Shown here: positions 34,772 to 43,265 of the stretch, one piece after another
How the letters are laid out: every line of letters begins with the position of its first letter
Position numbering within the stretch: the stretch's first letter is position 1
NCBI GenBank assembly: GCA_017429205.1
Contig: JAFRPH010000017.1
Span: forward strand, 1 to 55,946
Source: Bacteroidales bacterium
GTDB lineage: Bacteria > Bacteroidota > Bacteroidia > Bacteroidales > UBA932
Reading direction: 5' to 3'
DNA length: 55,946 nucleotides
Notes under the pieces: generated by a model
What the model was told of the DNA's origin: nothing
Databases searched by the model: none
The model's input: the letters and a program-made list of their open reading frames with translations, nothing else
Position numbers and translations under genes: made by a program

Positions 34772-36151
34772 ATGCTATCGACTTTTTTTGCCGCCCTCCT
34801 CACCGCGGCCACCATCCAGATCCACCATTGCCAGGTTCCCGTCATCCAGGACAGAAACGTCCCGGTGGCGACGGTGACCATCCCGAAAGGGGCGGACCCG
34901 GCCTTCGAAGTTTCCCTGCGGGGCTTGCCCCGCAGGGCGCTCCGTTCCTGGGAAGTCCGGGACGGGGTCCTGTATGTCCATCTGGACGCCGCCCGCGTGA
35001 AAGATATCCGAAAGCCTTTCTCCTTGAAAATCAAGGCAAAAGGTTTTTCCATCCAGGAAGATGGCGCCTTGCAGCACCGGCTCGCCCGCAAGGTCCGCAC
35101 CGCCGGTGACGACGGGGTGGCCGCCTACCGCATCCCGGGTCTGGTGACCACGAAAAAAGGCACGCTCGTGGGCGTGTACGACATCCGGCACGAGAATTCC
35201 CGCGACCTGCAGGGCCACATCGACGTGGGCGTGAGCCGCTCCACGGACGGCGGACGCACCTGGGGGCCGATGACCGTCGCCATCGACATGGGCGAATGGG
35301 GCGGACTGCCGCAGAATGTCAACGGCGTCGGCGATCCCTGCATCCTCGTGGACGAAGTGACGGGGGACCTGCTCGTCTTCGCGGCGTGGACGCACGGCGG
35401 CGAAGCGGGGAAGGCGGCCTGGTGGACGGCCGGCAGCGGCTTCGAACCCGATACGACTCCGCAGCTCGTGATGGTCCGCTCCACCGACGACGGCCTCACC
35501 TGGTCCGAGCCCGTGAACCTCACGCGGCAAGTCAAGCAAGAGGCCTGGAACTTCACCTTCCAGGGCCCCGGCCGCGGCATCACGATGGACGACGGCACCC
35601 TGGTCGTCCCATTCCAGCACCAGGAACCGGAGCCGGAGCGCACCCCGGCCGCCGGCATCATGTACTCCACGGACCGCGGCCTCACCTGGCACGTCCACGA
35701 ATACGCCAAGATCAATACCACGGAGTCCCAGGTGGCCGAAATCGCCCCCGGCGAGCTGATGCTCAACATGCGCGACAACCGCAAGACCGGCCGCGCCGTC
35801 TATGTGACGAAGGATATGGGCCGCACCTGGACTCCGCACGTGTCCGACGGCCAGCTCGTGGAGCCCGTCTGCATGGCCAGCCTCCTGAAAGTCCGGGCTT
35901 CCGAGAACGCCCTGAAGCAGGACATCCTCCTGTTCTCCAATCCCGCGGACGCGAACGACCGCAAGAACATCACCATCCAGCTGAGCCTGGACGGGGGAAA
36001 GACCTGGACCCGGAAATGCCTCCTGGACGAAGGCGAAGGCTGGGGCTATTCCTGCCTCACGATGATCGACCGGAAGACCGTGGGCATCCTCTACGAGAGT
36101 TCCCAGGCGCATATGACCTTCCAGGCCGTTCCGCTGAAGGACATCCGGTAA
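34772..36151 (+). CDS. Exo-alpha-sialidase (GH33, BNR repeats)
   Basis: A 459-residue protein with a short N-terminal hydrophobic segment that may be a signal peptide. A small N-terminal beta domain (residues about 20-110) precedes a six-bladed sialidase propeller. Catalytic features are YRIPGLVTTKKGTLVGVYDIR (arginine of the triad, shown in part), MRDNR, and Asp boxes STDGGRTW, STDDGLTW, STDRGLTW, TKDMGRTW and SLDGGKTW. It releases terminal sialic acids from glycans. No sialic-acid transport or catabolic genes are adjacent. Confidence 0.9.
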   Translation: MLSTFFAALLTAATIQIHHCQVPVIQDRNVPVATVTIPKGADPAFEVSLRGLPRRALRSWEVRDGVLYVHLDAARVKDIRKPFSLKIKAKGFSIQEDGALQHRLARKVRTAGDDGVAAYRIPGLVTTKKGTLVGVYDIRHENSRDLQGHIDVGVSRSTDGGRTWGPMTVAIDMGEWGGLPQNVNGVGDPCILVDEVTGDLLVFAAWTHGGEAGKAAWWTAGSGFEPDTTPQLVMVRSTDDGLTWSEPVNLTRQVKQEAWNFTFQGPGRGITMDDGTLVVPFQHQEPEPERTPAAGIMYSTDRGLTWHVHEYAKINTTESQVAEIAPGELMLNMRDNRKTGRAVYVTKDMGRTWTPHVSDGQLVEPVCMASLLKVRASENALKQDILLFSNPADANDRKNITIQLSLDGGKTWTRKCLLDEGEGWGYSCLTMIDRKTVGILYESSQAHMTFQAVPLKDIR

Positions 36152-36153
36152 AA

Positions 36154-36290
36154 GATTCCTTCACCCTCCGGGTTCGGAATGACAAAATACCTCGGTTCGG
36201 AATGACAAATAAACTCGGCATGGAATGACAAAAAAACCTCGGAATGAGACGTGTCATTCCGAGGAGGTTGAAAACCGACGAAGGAATCTG
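36154..36290. repeat. Degenerate tandem and inverted repeats between sialidase and aspA
   Basis: AGATTCCTTC opens the stretch and its reverse complement GAAGGAATCT closes it. Inside, about three tandem units of some 23 bp share GGTTCGGAATGACAAA or a close variant (GGCATGGAATGACAAA), and GTCATTCCGAGGAGG is the inverted form. It abuts the aspA stop codon. The unit is shared with the insertion in the CYTH gene. Confidence 0.7.
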
Positions 36291-36294
36291 CCAA

Positions 36295-37707
36295 TTACTT
36301 GATGAACGCGTGGGCGGAGGTCATGGCCTTCGGGTCGAGGGCCTCGTCCAGTTTCTCCTGGGTCATCAGGCCGTGCTCGAGCACGAGGTCGTAGACGCTG
36401 CGGCCGGTCTCGAGGGCTTCCTTCGCGACCTTGGTGGAGGCCTTGTAGCCGATGTACGGGTTCAGGGCCGTGACGATGCCGATGGAGTTCTTCACCATCT
36501 CGTAGCAGTGGTCCACATTGACGGTGATGCCGTCGATGCACTTGGTGCGGAGGGTGTTCATCACGTTGACGAGCCAGGTCTGGCTCTCGAGGATGCACTG
36601 GACGATGACGGGCTCCATCACGTTCAGCTGCAGCTGGCCGGCCTCGGCGGCGAAGGCGACGGCGGTGTCGTTGCCGATGACCTTGAAGCACACCTGGTTC
36701 GTGACCTCGGGAATGACGGGGTTCACCTTGCCCGGCATGATGGAGGAACCCGGCGCCATCGGCGGCAGGTTGATCTCGTGCAGGCCGCAGCGCGGGCCGG
36801 AGGCCATCAGGCGCAGGTCGTTGCAGATCTTGGAAAGCTTGACGGCGAGGCGCTTCAGCGCGGCGGAATAGCTCACGTAGGCGCCCGTGTCCGGGGTCGC
36901 CTCCACGAGGTCCGGAGCCTTCTCGAACTTGTCGCCCGTGAACTCGGAGAGACGGATGGTGCACAGCTCGGCGAAGCCCGGGACGGCGTTCAGGCCGGTG
37001 CCGATGGCGGTACCGCCCATATTGACCTCTTTCAGCAGGACGGCGTTGCGCTCGAGGTTCGCGATCTCCTCTTCCAGGTTGTTCGCGAAGGCGTTGAATT
37101 CCTGGCCGGAAGTCATCGGGACGGCGTCCTGCAACTGTGTGCGGCCCATCTTGATGATGTCCTTGAACTCCTTGCCCTTGGCGCGGAAGGAGGCGATCAG
37201 GTCGGAGAGGGCCTTCTCGACGTGCCGGTTCATCCGGACGAAGGTGTAGCGGAAAGCGCTCGGGAAGGCGTCGTTCGTGGACTGGGCGCAGTTCACGTGG
37301 TCGTTCGGGGAGCAGTACTGGTACTCGCCCTTGTTATGGCCCATGAGCTCGAGGGCGCGGTTCGCGATCACCTCGTTGGCGTTCATATTGACGGAAGTGC
37401 CGGCGCCGCCCTGCATCATGTCCACCGGGAACTGGTCGTGGAACTTGCCGTCCACGATCTCCTGGCAGGCCTTGACGATGGCGTCCGCGATGGTGCGGTC
37501 CAGCACGCCGAGTTCGGCGTTGGCCTCCGCGGCGGCCATCTTCACGTAGGCGATCGCGATGATGTACTCCGGATAGTGGAGCATCTGCGTCGTGGAAATC
37601 TTGTAATTGTTGAGGGCCCGCTGGGTCTGGACGCCGTAGTAGGCGTCGGCCGGTACCTGGAGCTCGCCGAGGAGGTCGCTTTCGACCCGGAATTTGGTTT
37701 TAGGCAT
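36295..37707 (-). CDS. aspA: Aspartate ammonia-lyase
   Basis: A 470-residue enzyme deaminating aspartate to fumarate. The superfamily signature GSSIMPGKVNP is present, with GRTQLQDAVPMT and SPNDHVNCAQSTNDAFPSAF (substrate-binding and catalytic regions). The length is standard, and AspA is distinguished from class II fumarase by the overall sequence (LQVPADAYYGVQTQRALNNY). A TATCTTTG box lies 29 nt before the start. It may feed the fumarase at 30998 and fumarate respiration. Confidence 0.93.
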   Translation of the reverse strand: MPKTKFRVESDLLGELQVPADAYYGVQTQRALNNYKISTTQMLHYPEYIIAIAYVKMAAAEANAELGVLDRTIADAIVKACQEIVDGKFHDQFPVDMMQGGAGTSVNMNANEVIANRALELMGHNKGEYQYCSPNDHVNCAQSTNDAFPSAFRYTFVRMNRHVEKALSDLIASFRAKGKEFKDIIKMGRTQLQDAVPMTSGQEFNAFANNLEEEIANLERNAVLLKEVNMGGTAIGTGLNAVPGFAELCTIRLSEFTGDKFEKAPDLVEATPDTGAYVSYSAALKRLAVKLSKICNDLRLMASGPRCGLHEINLPPMAPGSSIMPGKVNPVIPEVTNQVCFKVIGNDTAVAFAAEAGQLQLNVMEPVIVQCILESQTWLVNVMNTLRTKCIDGITVNVDHCYEMVKNSIGIVTALNPYIGYKASTKVAKEALETGRSVYDLVLEHGLMTQEKLDEALDPKAMTSAHAFIK

Positions 37708-37735
37708 ATCTGAATGTGTGTTAGTTCCAATTCAA

Positions 37736-37743
37736 CAAAGATA
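37736..37743 (-). promoter_or_regulatory. -7 box of aspA
   Basis: TATCTTTG on the minus strand, with the start codon 29 nt downstream. Confidence 0.6.
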
Positions 37744-37790
37744 ACGATTTATCTCGTTTTTCCCAATTTCCGGTTCGAAATCGTAAGCAG

Positions 37791-39029
37791 TTACTCGAGC
37801 ATGATGGCCCGCAGGTCGTCGATGTCCTGCTGGGGGACGCCGATTTTCAGGAGGTACTTCACGATCCGCTCGGGGTAGGTGCCGCTGTCGGTTTCGCTGA
37901 AGACGGTCTTGTAGATGGACTGGAAACTGTAGGCGCTGATGATGTGTCCGTATTCGCCCTTGTACATGCTCCAGTCTTCCGGCGAGAAGTAGGTGAGCTC
38001 GTAGTCCTTGGCCATGTCGCTCTCGCTCACGCCCAGCGCGCCCTCCAGGAGCACCGCCAGGGTGCCCGTGCGGTCGCGGCCGGCGGAACAGTGGAAGTAG
38101 ACGGGCTTGTTCTCCCGCAGGCACTTCACCACGAAGCAGAAGGTTTCCTTCACCTTGGGTTTGTTGTCCCGGACCATGTGGTTGTACCCGCTCTCGAAGC
38201 CCGGCGCGAAGAAGGCGATGTCGTCGCCCATCGGGGACTTGGACGGGACGTCGGATTCTTCCCGGAGGTCCACTTCGGCCTTGATGCCCTGGGCCCGGAA
38301 CTCCGCCTTGCCGACGGCGTCCAGGCGGGAGCCGTGGATGGCGCCGCCGCGGTATAGCTTCCGGAAGGCCACGGTCTTGCCGCCGAGGCCCTTCCAGCCG
38401 CCCAGGTCGCGCGCGTTGCGGCCCTTGGGCTGGAAGTACACCTGGTGCAGCAGGCCCTTGGTCTTGAACGAACCCTCGGCGACGACCTTGCCGTCCGCGG
38501 TGGAGGTCACGGTCCATTGGTACTCCCGGCCGGGGACCAGATTGGTCATCCCCTGGCTGGCGGTGCCGGCCGCCAGGCTGTAGTCCCGGCTCCAGCCGCC
38601 TTCCTGGACGTGCAGATTCAGGCTTCCGGCCGAGGCGTCGGAGGTCCAGCTGATGGTGTGCGTGGGCGGGATGTCCGCCTCGCCGGGACCGCCGCCGGGG
38701 TAGCCCAGGATCTTTGTCTGCTCGTTCTCGATGCCTTTGTAGGTCACTTCCTCCAGGTACTTCTGGACATACTCGTTCGTCACGAGAATGGCCGTCGGGC
38801 CCTCCGACGGGGTGGGGGGCGTCGGGGTGGTACCGCCGTTGTCGCCGTTACCGTCGTTATTCCCGTTGTTGTTCCCGTTATTATTCCCGTTATTCCCATT
38901 GTCTCCGCTGTTGCCCCCTTGCTGGCCCGCGGGCTTGCCGGGGATCGGGATGACGATTTTCTGGGCGGGTTTGTCGCAGGCGAGCAGCAGCGGCAGGGCG
39001 ACAAGGAAGAAGGTGATCAGTCGTTTCAT
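37791..39029 (-). CDS. Lipoprotein tyrosine/dual-specificity phosphatase
   Basis: A 412-residue lipoprotein: hydrophobic N-terminus ending LLLAC, lipidated Cys at about residue 18. A Gly/Asn repeat linker (NGNNGNNNGNN units) and a Pro/Thr stretch follow. Then comes a fibronectin-like region (THTISWTSDASAGSLNLHV, REYQWTVTSTADGK) and a phosphatase domain from about residue 205 with NARDLGGWKG and the CX5R loop HCSAGRDRTGTLA. Such Y_phosphatase3-type enzymes dephosphorylate proteins or lipids. Extracytoplasmic location suggests an outer or surface substrate, which is not identified. No clear promoter box was seen. Confidence 0.87.
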   Translation of the reverse strand: MKRLITFFLVALPLLLACDKPAQKIVIPIPGKPAGQQGGNSGDNGNNGNNNGNNNGNNDGNGDNGGTTPTPPTPSEGPTAILVTNEYVQKYLEEVTYKGIENEQTKILGYPGGGPGEADIPPTHTISWTSDASAGSLNLHVQEGGWSRDYSLAAGTASQGMTNLVPGREYQWTVTSTADGKVVAEGSFKTKGLLHQVYFQPKGRNARDLGGWKGLGGKTVAFRKLYRGGAIHGSRLDAVGKAEFRAQGIKAEVDLREESDVPSKSPMGDDIAFFAPGFESGYNHMVRDNKPKVKETFCFVVKCLRENKPVYFHCSAGRDRTGTLAVLLEGALGVSESDMAKDYELTYFSPEDWSMYKGEYGHIISAYSFQSIYKTVFSETDSGTYPERIVKYLLKIGVPQQDIDDLRAIMLE

Positions 39030-39189
39030 GGCGGAATCCTTTTTCGTCTGCTACAAATGTAGAAAAAAGGCGCTTACAATTCGCTGACCTTACGCAAATT
39101 GGTGCCAATTATCCGCGAATTGCGATATTGGCAAAGGCTTGACGAAGTTCGGGAAAATGGCTAAATTCGCATTTGGTAAATTTGGCAAT

Positions 39190-39651
39190 ATGGAAGAGCC
39201 CGTTCTCAGTGCCCACAACAAGGAAGAGTATCCGCCGATGCACACGGCGGAGCATATCCTCAATGGAACGATGGTCCGCCTGTTTGGTTGCCCGCGGTCC
39301 CGCAATGCGCATATCGAGCGGAAGAAGTCCAAGTGCGACTACCTGCTGGACGCCTGCCCGACGGACGAGGAGGTCGCCCGGATCGAGGCGGCTGTGAACG
39401 AGGTCATCGGCCGGCACCTGGACGTCACGATCGAGTATATGCCCCGGGAGCAGGCGGCGGCCCTTGTGGACCTGAGCAAACTGCCGGAGGACGCCTCCGA
39501 GACGCTCCGGATCGTCCGCGTGGGGGATTACGACGCCTGCGCCTGCATCGGCGCCCACGTGAAGAATACGGCTGAAATCGGGACCTTCAAGATCCTCAGC
39601 CACGATTATGCGGACGGCCGCTGGCGGGTCCGCTGGAAAGTCATCGAATAA
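39190..39651 (+). CDS. alaX: AlaX-like tRNA-editing protein
   Basis: A 153-residue protein with the SAD-type editing-domain metal motifs: HTAEHILNGTMVRLFG (HxxxH) near residues 17-21, and CACIGAHVKNTAEIG (CxxxH) near residue 117. Such free-standing domains hydrolyse mischarged Ser- or Gly-tRNA(Ala). A TAAATTTG-like box lies just before the ATG at 39190, and the family-typical MEEPVLSAHN start supports this position. In-frame starts further upstream add an unusual Phe/Lys-rich leader and were not used. Confidence 0.8.
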   Translation: MEEPVLSAHNKEEYPPMHTAEHILNGTMVRLFGCPRSRNAHIERKKSKCDYLLDACPTDEEVARIEAAVNEVIGRHLDVTIEYMPREQAAALVDLSKLPEDASETLRIVRVGDYDACACIGAHVKNTAEIGTFKILSHDYADGRWRVRWKVIE

Positions 39652-39661
39652 AACACTTGAT

Positions 39662-40324
39662 ATGAAAAAGTTTTGCATCCTGATCCTGCTGGCCTTCGCC
39701 GCCGTCGCTGCATCGGCCCAGTCCAAGAAAGTTTCCGTGCTCGGAGACTCCTATTCCACCTTCCAGGGCTACAACCCCGACAACTACCGGCCGTTCTATC
39801 CGGACGCGAACAACGACGTCAAGGAAGTGGAGCAGACGTGGTGGAGCCTGTACATCCAGGCCAAGGGCTACCAGCTGGAGAAGAACAACTCCTGGGGTGC
39901 CACCACCATCACCGGGACCGGCTTCTTCGGCAGGGACGTGACCCCGTCGTGTTTCCTGAGCCGCGTGTTCATGCTCGGCGACCCCGACATCATCTTCGTG
40001 TTCGGCGGCACGAACGACGCCTGGCAGCGTGTCCCGCTCGGCGAGTACAAGTATGAAGGCTTGACGAAGGCCGACTGCATGACTTTCCGTCCGGCGCTGG
40101 CTTACCTGCTGCAAACCCTGAAGCAGCTTTATCCGAAGGCGAAGGTCGTCTCCATCCTGAACTCCGAGCTGCAGGAGGAGGTCAATGAGTCCATGCGGGA
40201 GGTGTGCAAGCACTGCGGCGTGCAGCTCGTCGAACTGCACGACATCGACAAGCAGAACGGCCACCCGTCCATCGCCGGCATGAAGAGCATCTGCGAGCAG
40301 CTGCTGGAGCAGGTCGCCGACTGA
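39662..40324 (+). CDS. Secreted SGNH/GDSL hydrolase
   Basis: A 220-residue exported protein (signal peptide ending AASAQ). SGNH blocks are visible: block I VSVLGDSYSTFQG with the nucleophile Ser, block III IIFVFGGTNDAWQ, and block V NGHPSIAGM with the catalytic His. Family members are esterases or lipases acting on lipids or acetylated carbohydrates. It starts 10 nt after the AlaX stop. The 3' end is 4 nt from the converging hydE stop. Confidence 0.87.
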   Translation: MKKFCILILLAFAAVAASAQSKKVSVLGDSYSTFQGYNPDNYRPFYPDANNDVKEVEQTWWSLYIQAKGYQLEKNNSWGATTITGTGFFGRDVTPSCFLSRVFMLGDPDIIFVFGGTNDAWQRVPLGEYKYEGLTKADCMTFRPALAYLLQTLKQLYPKAKVVSILNSELQEEVNESMREVCKHCGVQLVELHDIDKQNGHPSIAGMKSICEQLLEQVAD

Positions 40325-40328
40325 CCGG

Positions 40329-41426
40329 TCAGACGCCTCTTCTCTTGGTGAAAGCGAGCGAATCGCCCCAGGCGTTGTAGAGAATCCGGTGGCCGATGGC
40401 CGCCAGCCGGATGTCCAGGCAGGACTGGCACTGGTCGGGCGTGTCGTGGACGCACGCCTTGTCCGGGTAGATGAAATAGCTCTCGCGGTATTCCCCGGGC
40501 GTGAGGTTCGGCATGATGACATTGGCCCCGGCGGAGATGGCCTTTTCCCGCCCCTGGGGATCGACCGTCTGGTTCGCTGTCGCCGCCACCATATTGATTT
40601 CGGGCATCAGGATGCGGAGGGTGGCGATCATCTTGAGCGTCAGGTCCATGCGCTCGGCGGCGGAAGGGATGAGGTCCTTGAACTTGTACAAGGGTGTGTC
40701 GGGGTGGGGAATGTACGGCCCGAGCCCGACCATCGCCACATCCATCTGCTTGAAGAAAAGCAGGTCCGCGGCCAGGTGGTCCAGCGTCTGGAAGGGGAGG
40801 CCCACCATCACGCCGGTACCGGTCTGATACCCGGTCTTTTTCAGGATCTCCAGGCATTCGACCCGGTGGCGGAAGTCGTGCAGGCTGTTCTTCGGATGGA
40901 TCTTGTAGTATAATTCCTCGTTGGACGATTCGATCCGGAGCAGATACCGATGCGCCCCGGCCTCGAACCATCGACGGTAGGTTTCCTCCGTCTGCTCTCC
41001 GAGCGAAAGCGTGATCCCGAGGCTTCCGTTGTCGATTTTCTTGATTTCCCGGACCAGGCGCTCGATCCGCTCGATGAAGGCCGCATCGCTGCGCTCACCG
41101 CTTTGCAAGGCCACGGAACCATAGCCCAGCTCGTGGGCCAGGCGGGCGCAATCGAGGACTTCCTCGTCGCTGAGACAGTAGCGTTCCACCCGCGCGTTCC
41201 CGCTCCGCAGCCCGCAGTAGAAGCAGTTCTTCTCGCAGACATTGCCGAACTCGATGAGTCCCCGCAGATGGACATAATTGTCCAGGTGCTGTAATTTGAC
41301 CGCCAGCCCGCGCCGGAGAAGGCGCTCCTTTTCGTCGCCTTCTGCGGCGAGGAGAACCTTGATTTCCTCCAGACTCAAGTCCTGCTTGCGGAGTATGTCG
41401 TCAAATGCCGGGATCATCGTCCTCAT
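40329..41426 (-). CDS. hydE: [FeFe]-hydrogenase maturase HydE-like radical SAM protein
   Basis: A 365-residue radical SAM enzyme. The cluster motif CxxxCxxC is in NVCEKNCFYCGLRSGN. Later segments match HydE: ELGYGSVALQSGER, TGTGVMVGLPFQTLDHLA and GANVIMPNLTPGEYRESYF. HydE helps build the H-cluster with HydF and HydG, neither of which is in the window, so a HydE-like role in another process cannot be excluded. The start at 41426 lies 18 nt after a TATCTTTG box; 41417 is an alternative ATG. Confidence 0.82.
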   Translation of the reverse strand: MRTMIPAFDDILRKQDLSLEEIKVLLAAEGDEKERLLRRGLAVKLQHLDNYVHLRGLIEFGNVCEKNCFYCGLRSGNARVERYCLSDEEVLDCARLAHELGYGSVALQSGERSDAAFIERIERLVREIKKIDNGSLGITLSLGEQTEETYRRWFEAGAHRYLLRIESSNEELYYKIHPKNSLHDFRHRVECLEILKKTGYQTGTGVMVGLPFQTLDHLAADLLFFKQMDVAMVGLGPYIPHPDTPLYKFKDLIPSAAERMDLTLKMIATLRILMPEINMVAATANQTVDPQGREKAISAGANVIMPNLTPGEYRESYFIYPDKACVHDTPDQCQSCLDIRLAAIGHRILYNAWGDSLAFTKRRGV

Positions 41427-41444
41427 CCGTATGGAAATAACATC

Positions 41445-41452
41445 CAAAGATA
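41445..41452 (-). promoter_or_regulatory. -7 box of the hydE-like gene
   Basis: TATCTTTG on the minus strand, upstream of the ATG at 41426. Confidence 0.55.
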
Positions 41453-41482
41453 GCAATTATTTCTTTGTCGGCGCATGTCGCA

Positions 41483-41501
41483 TTTGCAACCGGGTTGCAA
41501 A
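41483..41501. promoter_or_regulatory. Perfect palindrome upstream of the DUF6512 gene
   Basis: TTTGCAACC and GGTTGCAAA are perfect 9-bp arms around a single G. The palindrome overlaps the expected -33 region for the gene at 41540, whose -7-like sequence TTATTTTG ends near 41519. It lies between divergent genes. A half-site, TTTGCAACCG, recurs before the DUF4491 gene near 42090. Confidence 0.6.
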
Positions 41502-41539
41502 AGATAAGTGCTTATTTTGTAAGTCCATAGAAAACGACC

Positions 41540-42031
41540 ATGTCCCGCAAAGAGACCATCCTCGCCATCGTGCTGCTTACCGTGATCGGTACAAGCATGC
41601 ATTTTGTGCATCACGTACCGTTCTTCAACCATTTCCTGGGTTACATCTTTCCCGTCGTGGAAAGCGTGATGGCGCATATGAAGATGGTTTTCTATCCGAT
41701 GCTGCTGCTCAGCCTGTACCTGGTGCTCACCCGTCGCGATATCCGGGAATTCGGCGCGCCCATCCTGGGCGGGCTGGCCGTCGTGCCGGGAATCGTGGGC
41801 GCTTTCTTCTCCTATTGGGTGTTCGTCCGTCACGAAGTGATGGTCCTGGACATAATCATCTATCTGGCGGCCATGGCGGGGGCCGTCCTGCTGGCCAGAC
41901 GTTGGAGAAACAGCCGCCTGGTCCGGAAGTATTGGCCGGTCTGGATGGCCTTGGCCGTTGTACAGCTAATCCTGACAGGTTATCTGACGTACATTCATCC
42001 CGACTGGCTCATTTTTGCCAATCTGGGGTAG
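41540..42031 (+). CDS. DUF6512-like membrane protein
   Basis: A 163-residue integral membrane protein of about five helices. It has the family-type pattern in its first third: MHFVHHVPFFNHFLGYIFPV followed by VVESVMAHMKMVFYPMLL. The His and Glu residues in these helices are conserved in DUF6512 proteins as I know them; no function is established. It is preceded by a perfect palindrome that could be an operator. Confidence 0.72.
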   Translation: MSRKETILAIVLLTVIGTSMHFVHHVPFFNHFLGYIFPVVESVMAHMKMVFYPMLLLSLYLVLTRRDIREFGAPILGGLAVVPGIVGAFFSYWVFVRHEVMVLDIIIYLAAMAGAVLLARRWRNSRLVRKYWPVWMALAVVQLILTGYLTYIHPDWLIFANLG

Positions 42032-42112
42032 AAATAATCCTAATTCATTCCCGTTTCGGCCTAAGAATATCTCGTCGGTTTTGCCGATATTTGCAACCGT
42101 AAAAAAATCGGT

Positions 42113-42439
42113 ATGAATTTCAGTGGCATCCTCGTCGGCGCGGCCGTCTTCCTGAGCATCGGCATCTGTCATCCCCTGGTCATCAAGATGGAGTACCAGT
42201 GGGGGAAGCAGAGCTGGTGGGTCTGGCTGGTGGCGGGCCTGGCATTTTGCACCCTCTCTCTGCTCGTTCAAAACGATATCCTGTCCATCATCATCGGCGG
42301 TTTCGCCTTCTGCTGCCTCTGGGGCATCCACGAGATGTTCCTCCAGGAAAAGCGCGTGCTACGCGGCTGGTTCCCGGAGAATCCGAAGCGGCACGCCTAT
42401 TACGAGGCAAGACGCAAGGAACTGGGAATTAACGGATAA
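42113..42439 (+). CDS. DUF4491 family membrane protein
   Basis: A 108-residue protein with three hydrophobic helices (ILVGAAVFLSIGICHPLVIK, WWVWLVAGLAFCTLSLLV, IIIGGFAFCCLWGIHEMF) and a basic tail (RGWFPENPKRHAYYEARRKE). Matches the small DUF4491 family of Bacteroidetes and others; function unknown. The stop overlaps the converging flavoprotein gene by 11 nt. Confidence 0.82.
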   Translation: MNFSGILVGAAVFLSIGICHPLVIKMEYQWGKQSWWVWLVAGLAFCTLSLLVQNDILSIIIGGFAFCCLWGIHEMFLQEKRVLRGWFPENPKRHAYYEARRKELGING

Positions 42440-43151
42440 AATTCATCCCCTTCCACGGCTCGTCGGCCCGTCCCGGAGCCGGTTTTCCACCGGTGGACTT
42501 GAGCAGCCAGGCCATGTTGTTGGCCAGGGCGCGCATGGTCTGAAGACCTTCCGTGTCCAGCGATGCCTGGCCCGGGGCCGCACCATAGAGGATATTCCAA
42601 TACTGGGAGCCCACCACGGGCATGTTCATCATCTGGAAGGGCATGTTCAGCGTCTCGAAAGAGGCGGTGGCGCCGCCTCGGCGGCAGACGGCGACCGCGG
42701 CGGCCGGCTTGCCGGAGATGCTGGCTCCGTTGGAGTAGAACGCCCGCTGGATGACGCTGAGGACGGCCCCGTTCGGCTGCCCATAATAGACGGGCGAGCC
42801 CACGATCAAGGCATCGGCCTCGGCAAACTTCTCGCTGATGCGGTTGCAGATATCATCGTCAAAGACGCACTTCCCGGGGTTCCGGGAGCAGCCCCCGCAG
42901 GCGATGCATCCCCGGACGGCCTTGTTGCCGATCCAGACAATCTCGCTGTCGATGCCGTTGACCTTCAGTTGTTTTGCAATCTCGTCCAAAGCTACGGCCG
43001 TGTTGCCCTGCTGATGCGGGCTGCCGTTGATCATCAGTACCTTCATGGTTTTTCCCTTTTTGTCGTTAGCCAATGCTTCCACGCCCGTGCCCGCCAGCAA
43101 AGCGCCGCCGGCGGCCAAGGCCGATTTCTCGATGAAATCTCTCCGGTCCAT
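42429..43151 (-). CDS. Flavodoxin-fold (NADPH-dependent FMN reductase-like) protein with Tat-type signal
   Basis: A 240-residue protein beginning MDRRDFIEKSALAAGGALLA, a twin-arginine signal pattern. It is followed by a flavodoxin-like fold: VLMINGSPHQQGNTAVALDE (FMN phosphate loop), the Cys-rich GCIACGGCSRNPGKCVFDDD, and ADALIVGSPVYYGQPNGAV. Iron-sulfur flavoproteins and related quinone or disulfide reductases share this layout. The start at 43151 was chosen because it begins the Tat motif. Export of a folded FMN protein fits the Tat route. Confidence 0.83.
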   Translation of the reverse strand: MDRRDFIEKSALAAGGALLAGTGVEALANDKKGKTMKVLMINGSPHQQGNTAVALDEIAKQLKVNGIDSEIVWIGNKAVRGCIACGGCSRNPGKCVFDDDICNRISEKFAEADALIVGSPVYYGQPNGAVLSVIQRAFYSNGASISGKPAAAVAVCRRGGATASFETLNMPFQMMNMPVVGSQYWNILYGAAPGQASLDTEGLQTMRALANNMAWLLKSTGGKPAPGRADEPWKGMNFIR

Positions 43152-43212
43152 TTTATACGGTTTTGATAGATGCGAAGTTAGCAATTATTTCCATATCTGC
43201 GTAGGACCCCGG

Positions 43213-43244
43213 TTTGCCGATATCCGGAAAAATGAGTAAGTTTG
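43213..43244 (+). promoter_or_regulatory. Promoter upstream of the TfoX/DUF6434 gene
   Basis: TTTG at 43213-43216 and TAAGTTTG at 43237-43244 match the -33 and -7 elements with a spacing of 20 bp. The ATG is at 43266. Confidence 0.6.
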
Positions 43245-43265
43245 TTCGGATAAGCGACGATCAGT

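Noticed and set aside
34772..36151. A sialic-acid utilisation locus
   Set aside because: Only the sialidase is present; neighbours are PspC proteins and aspA, with no Nan transport or catabolic genes.
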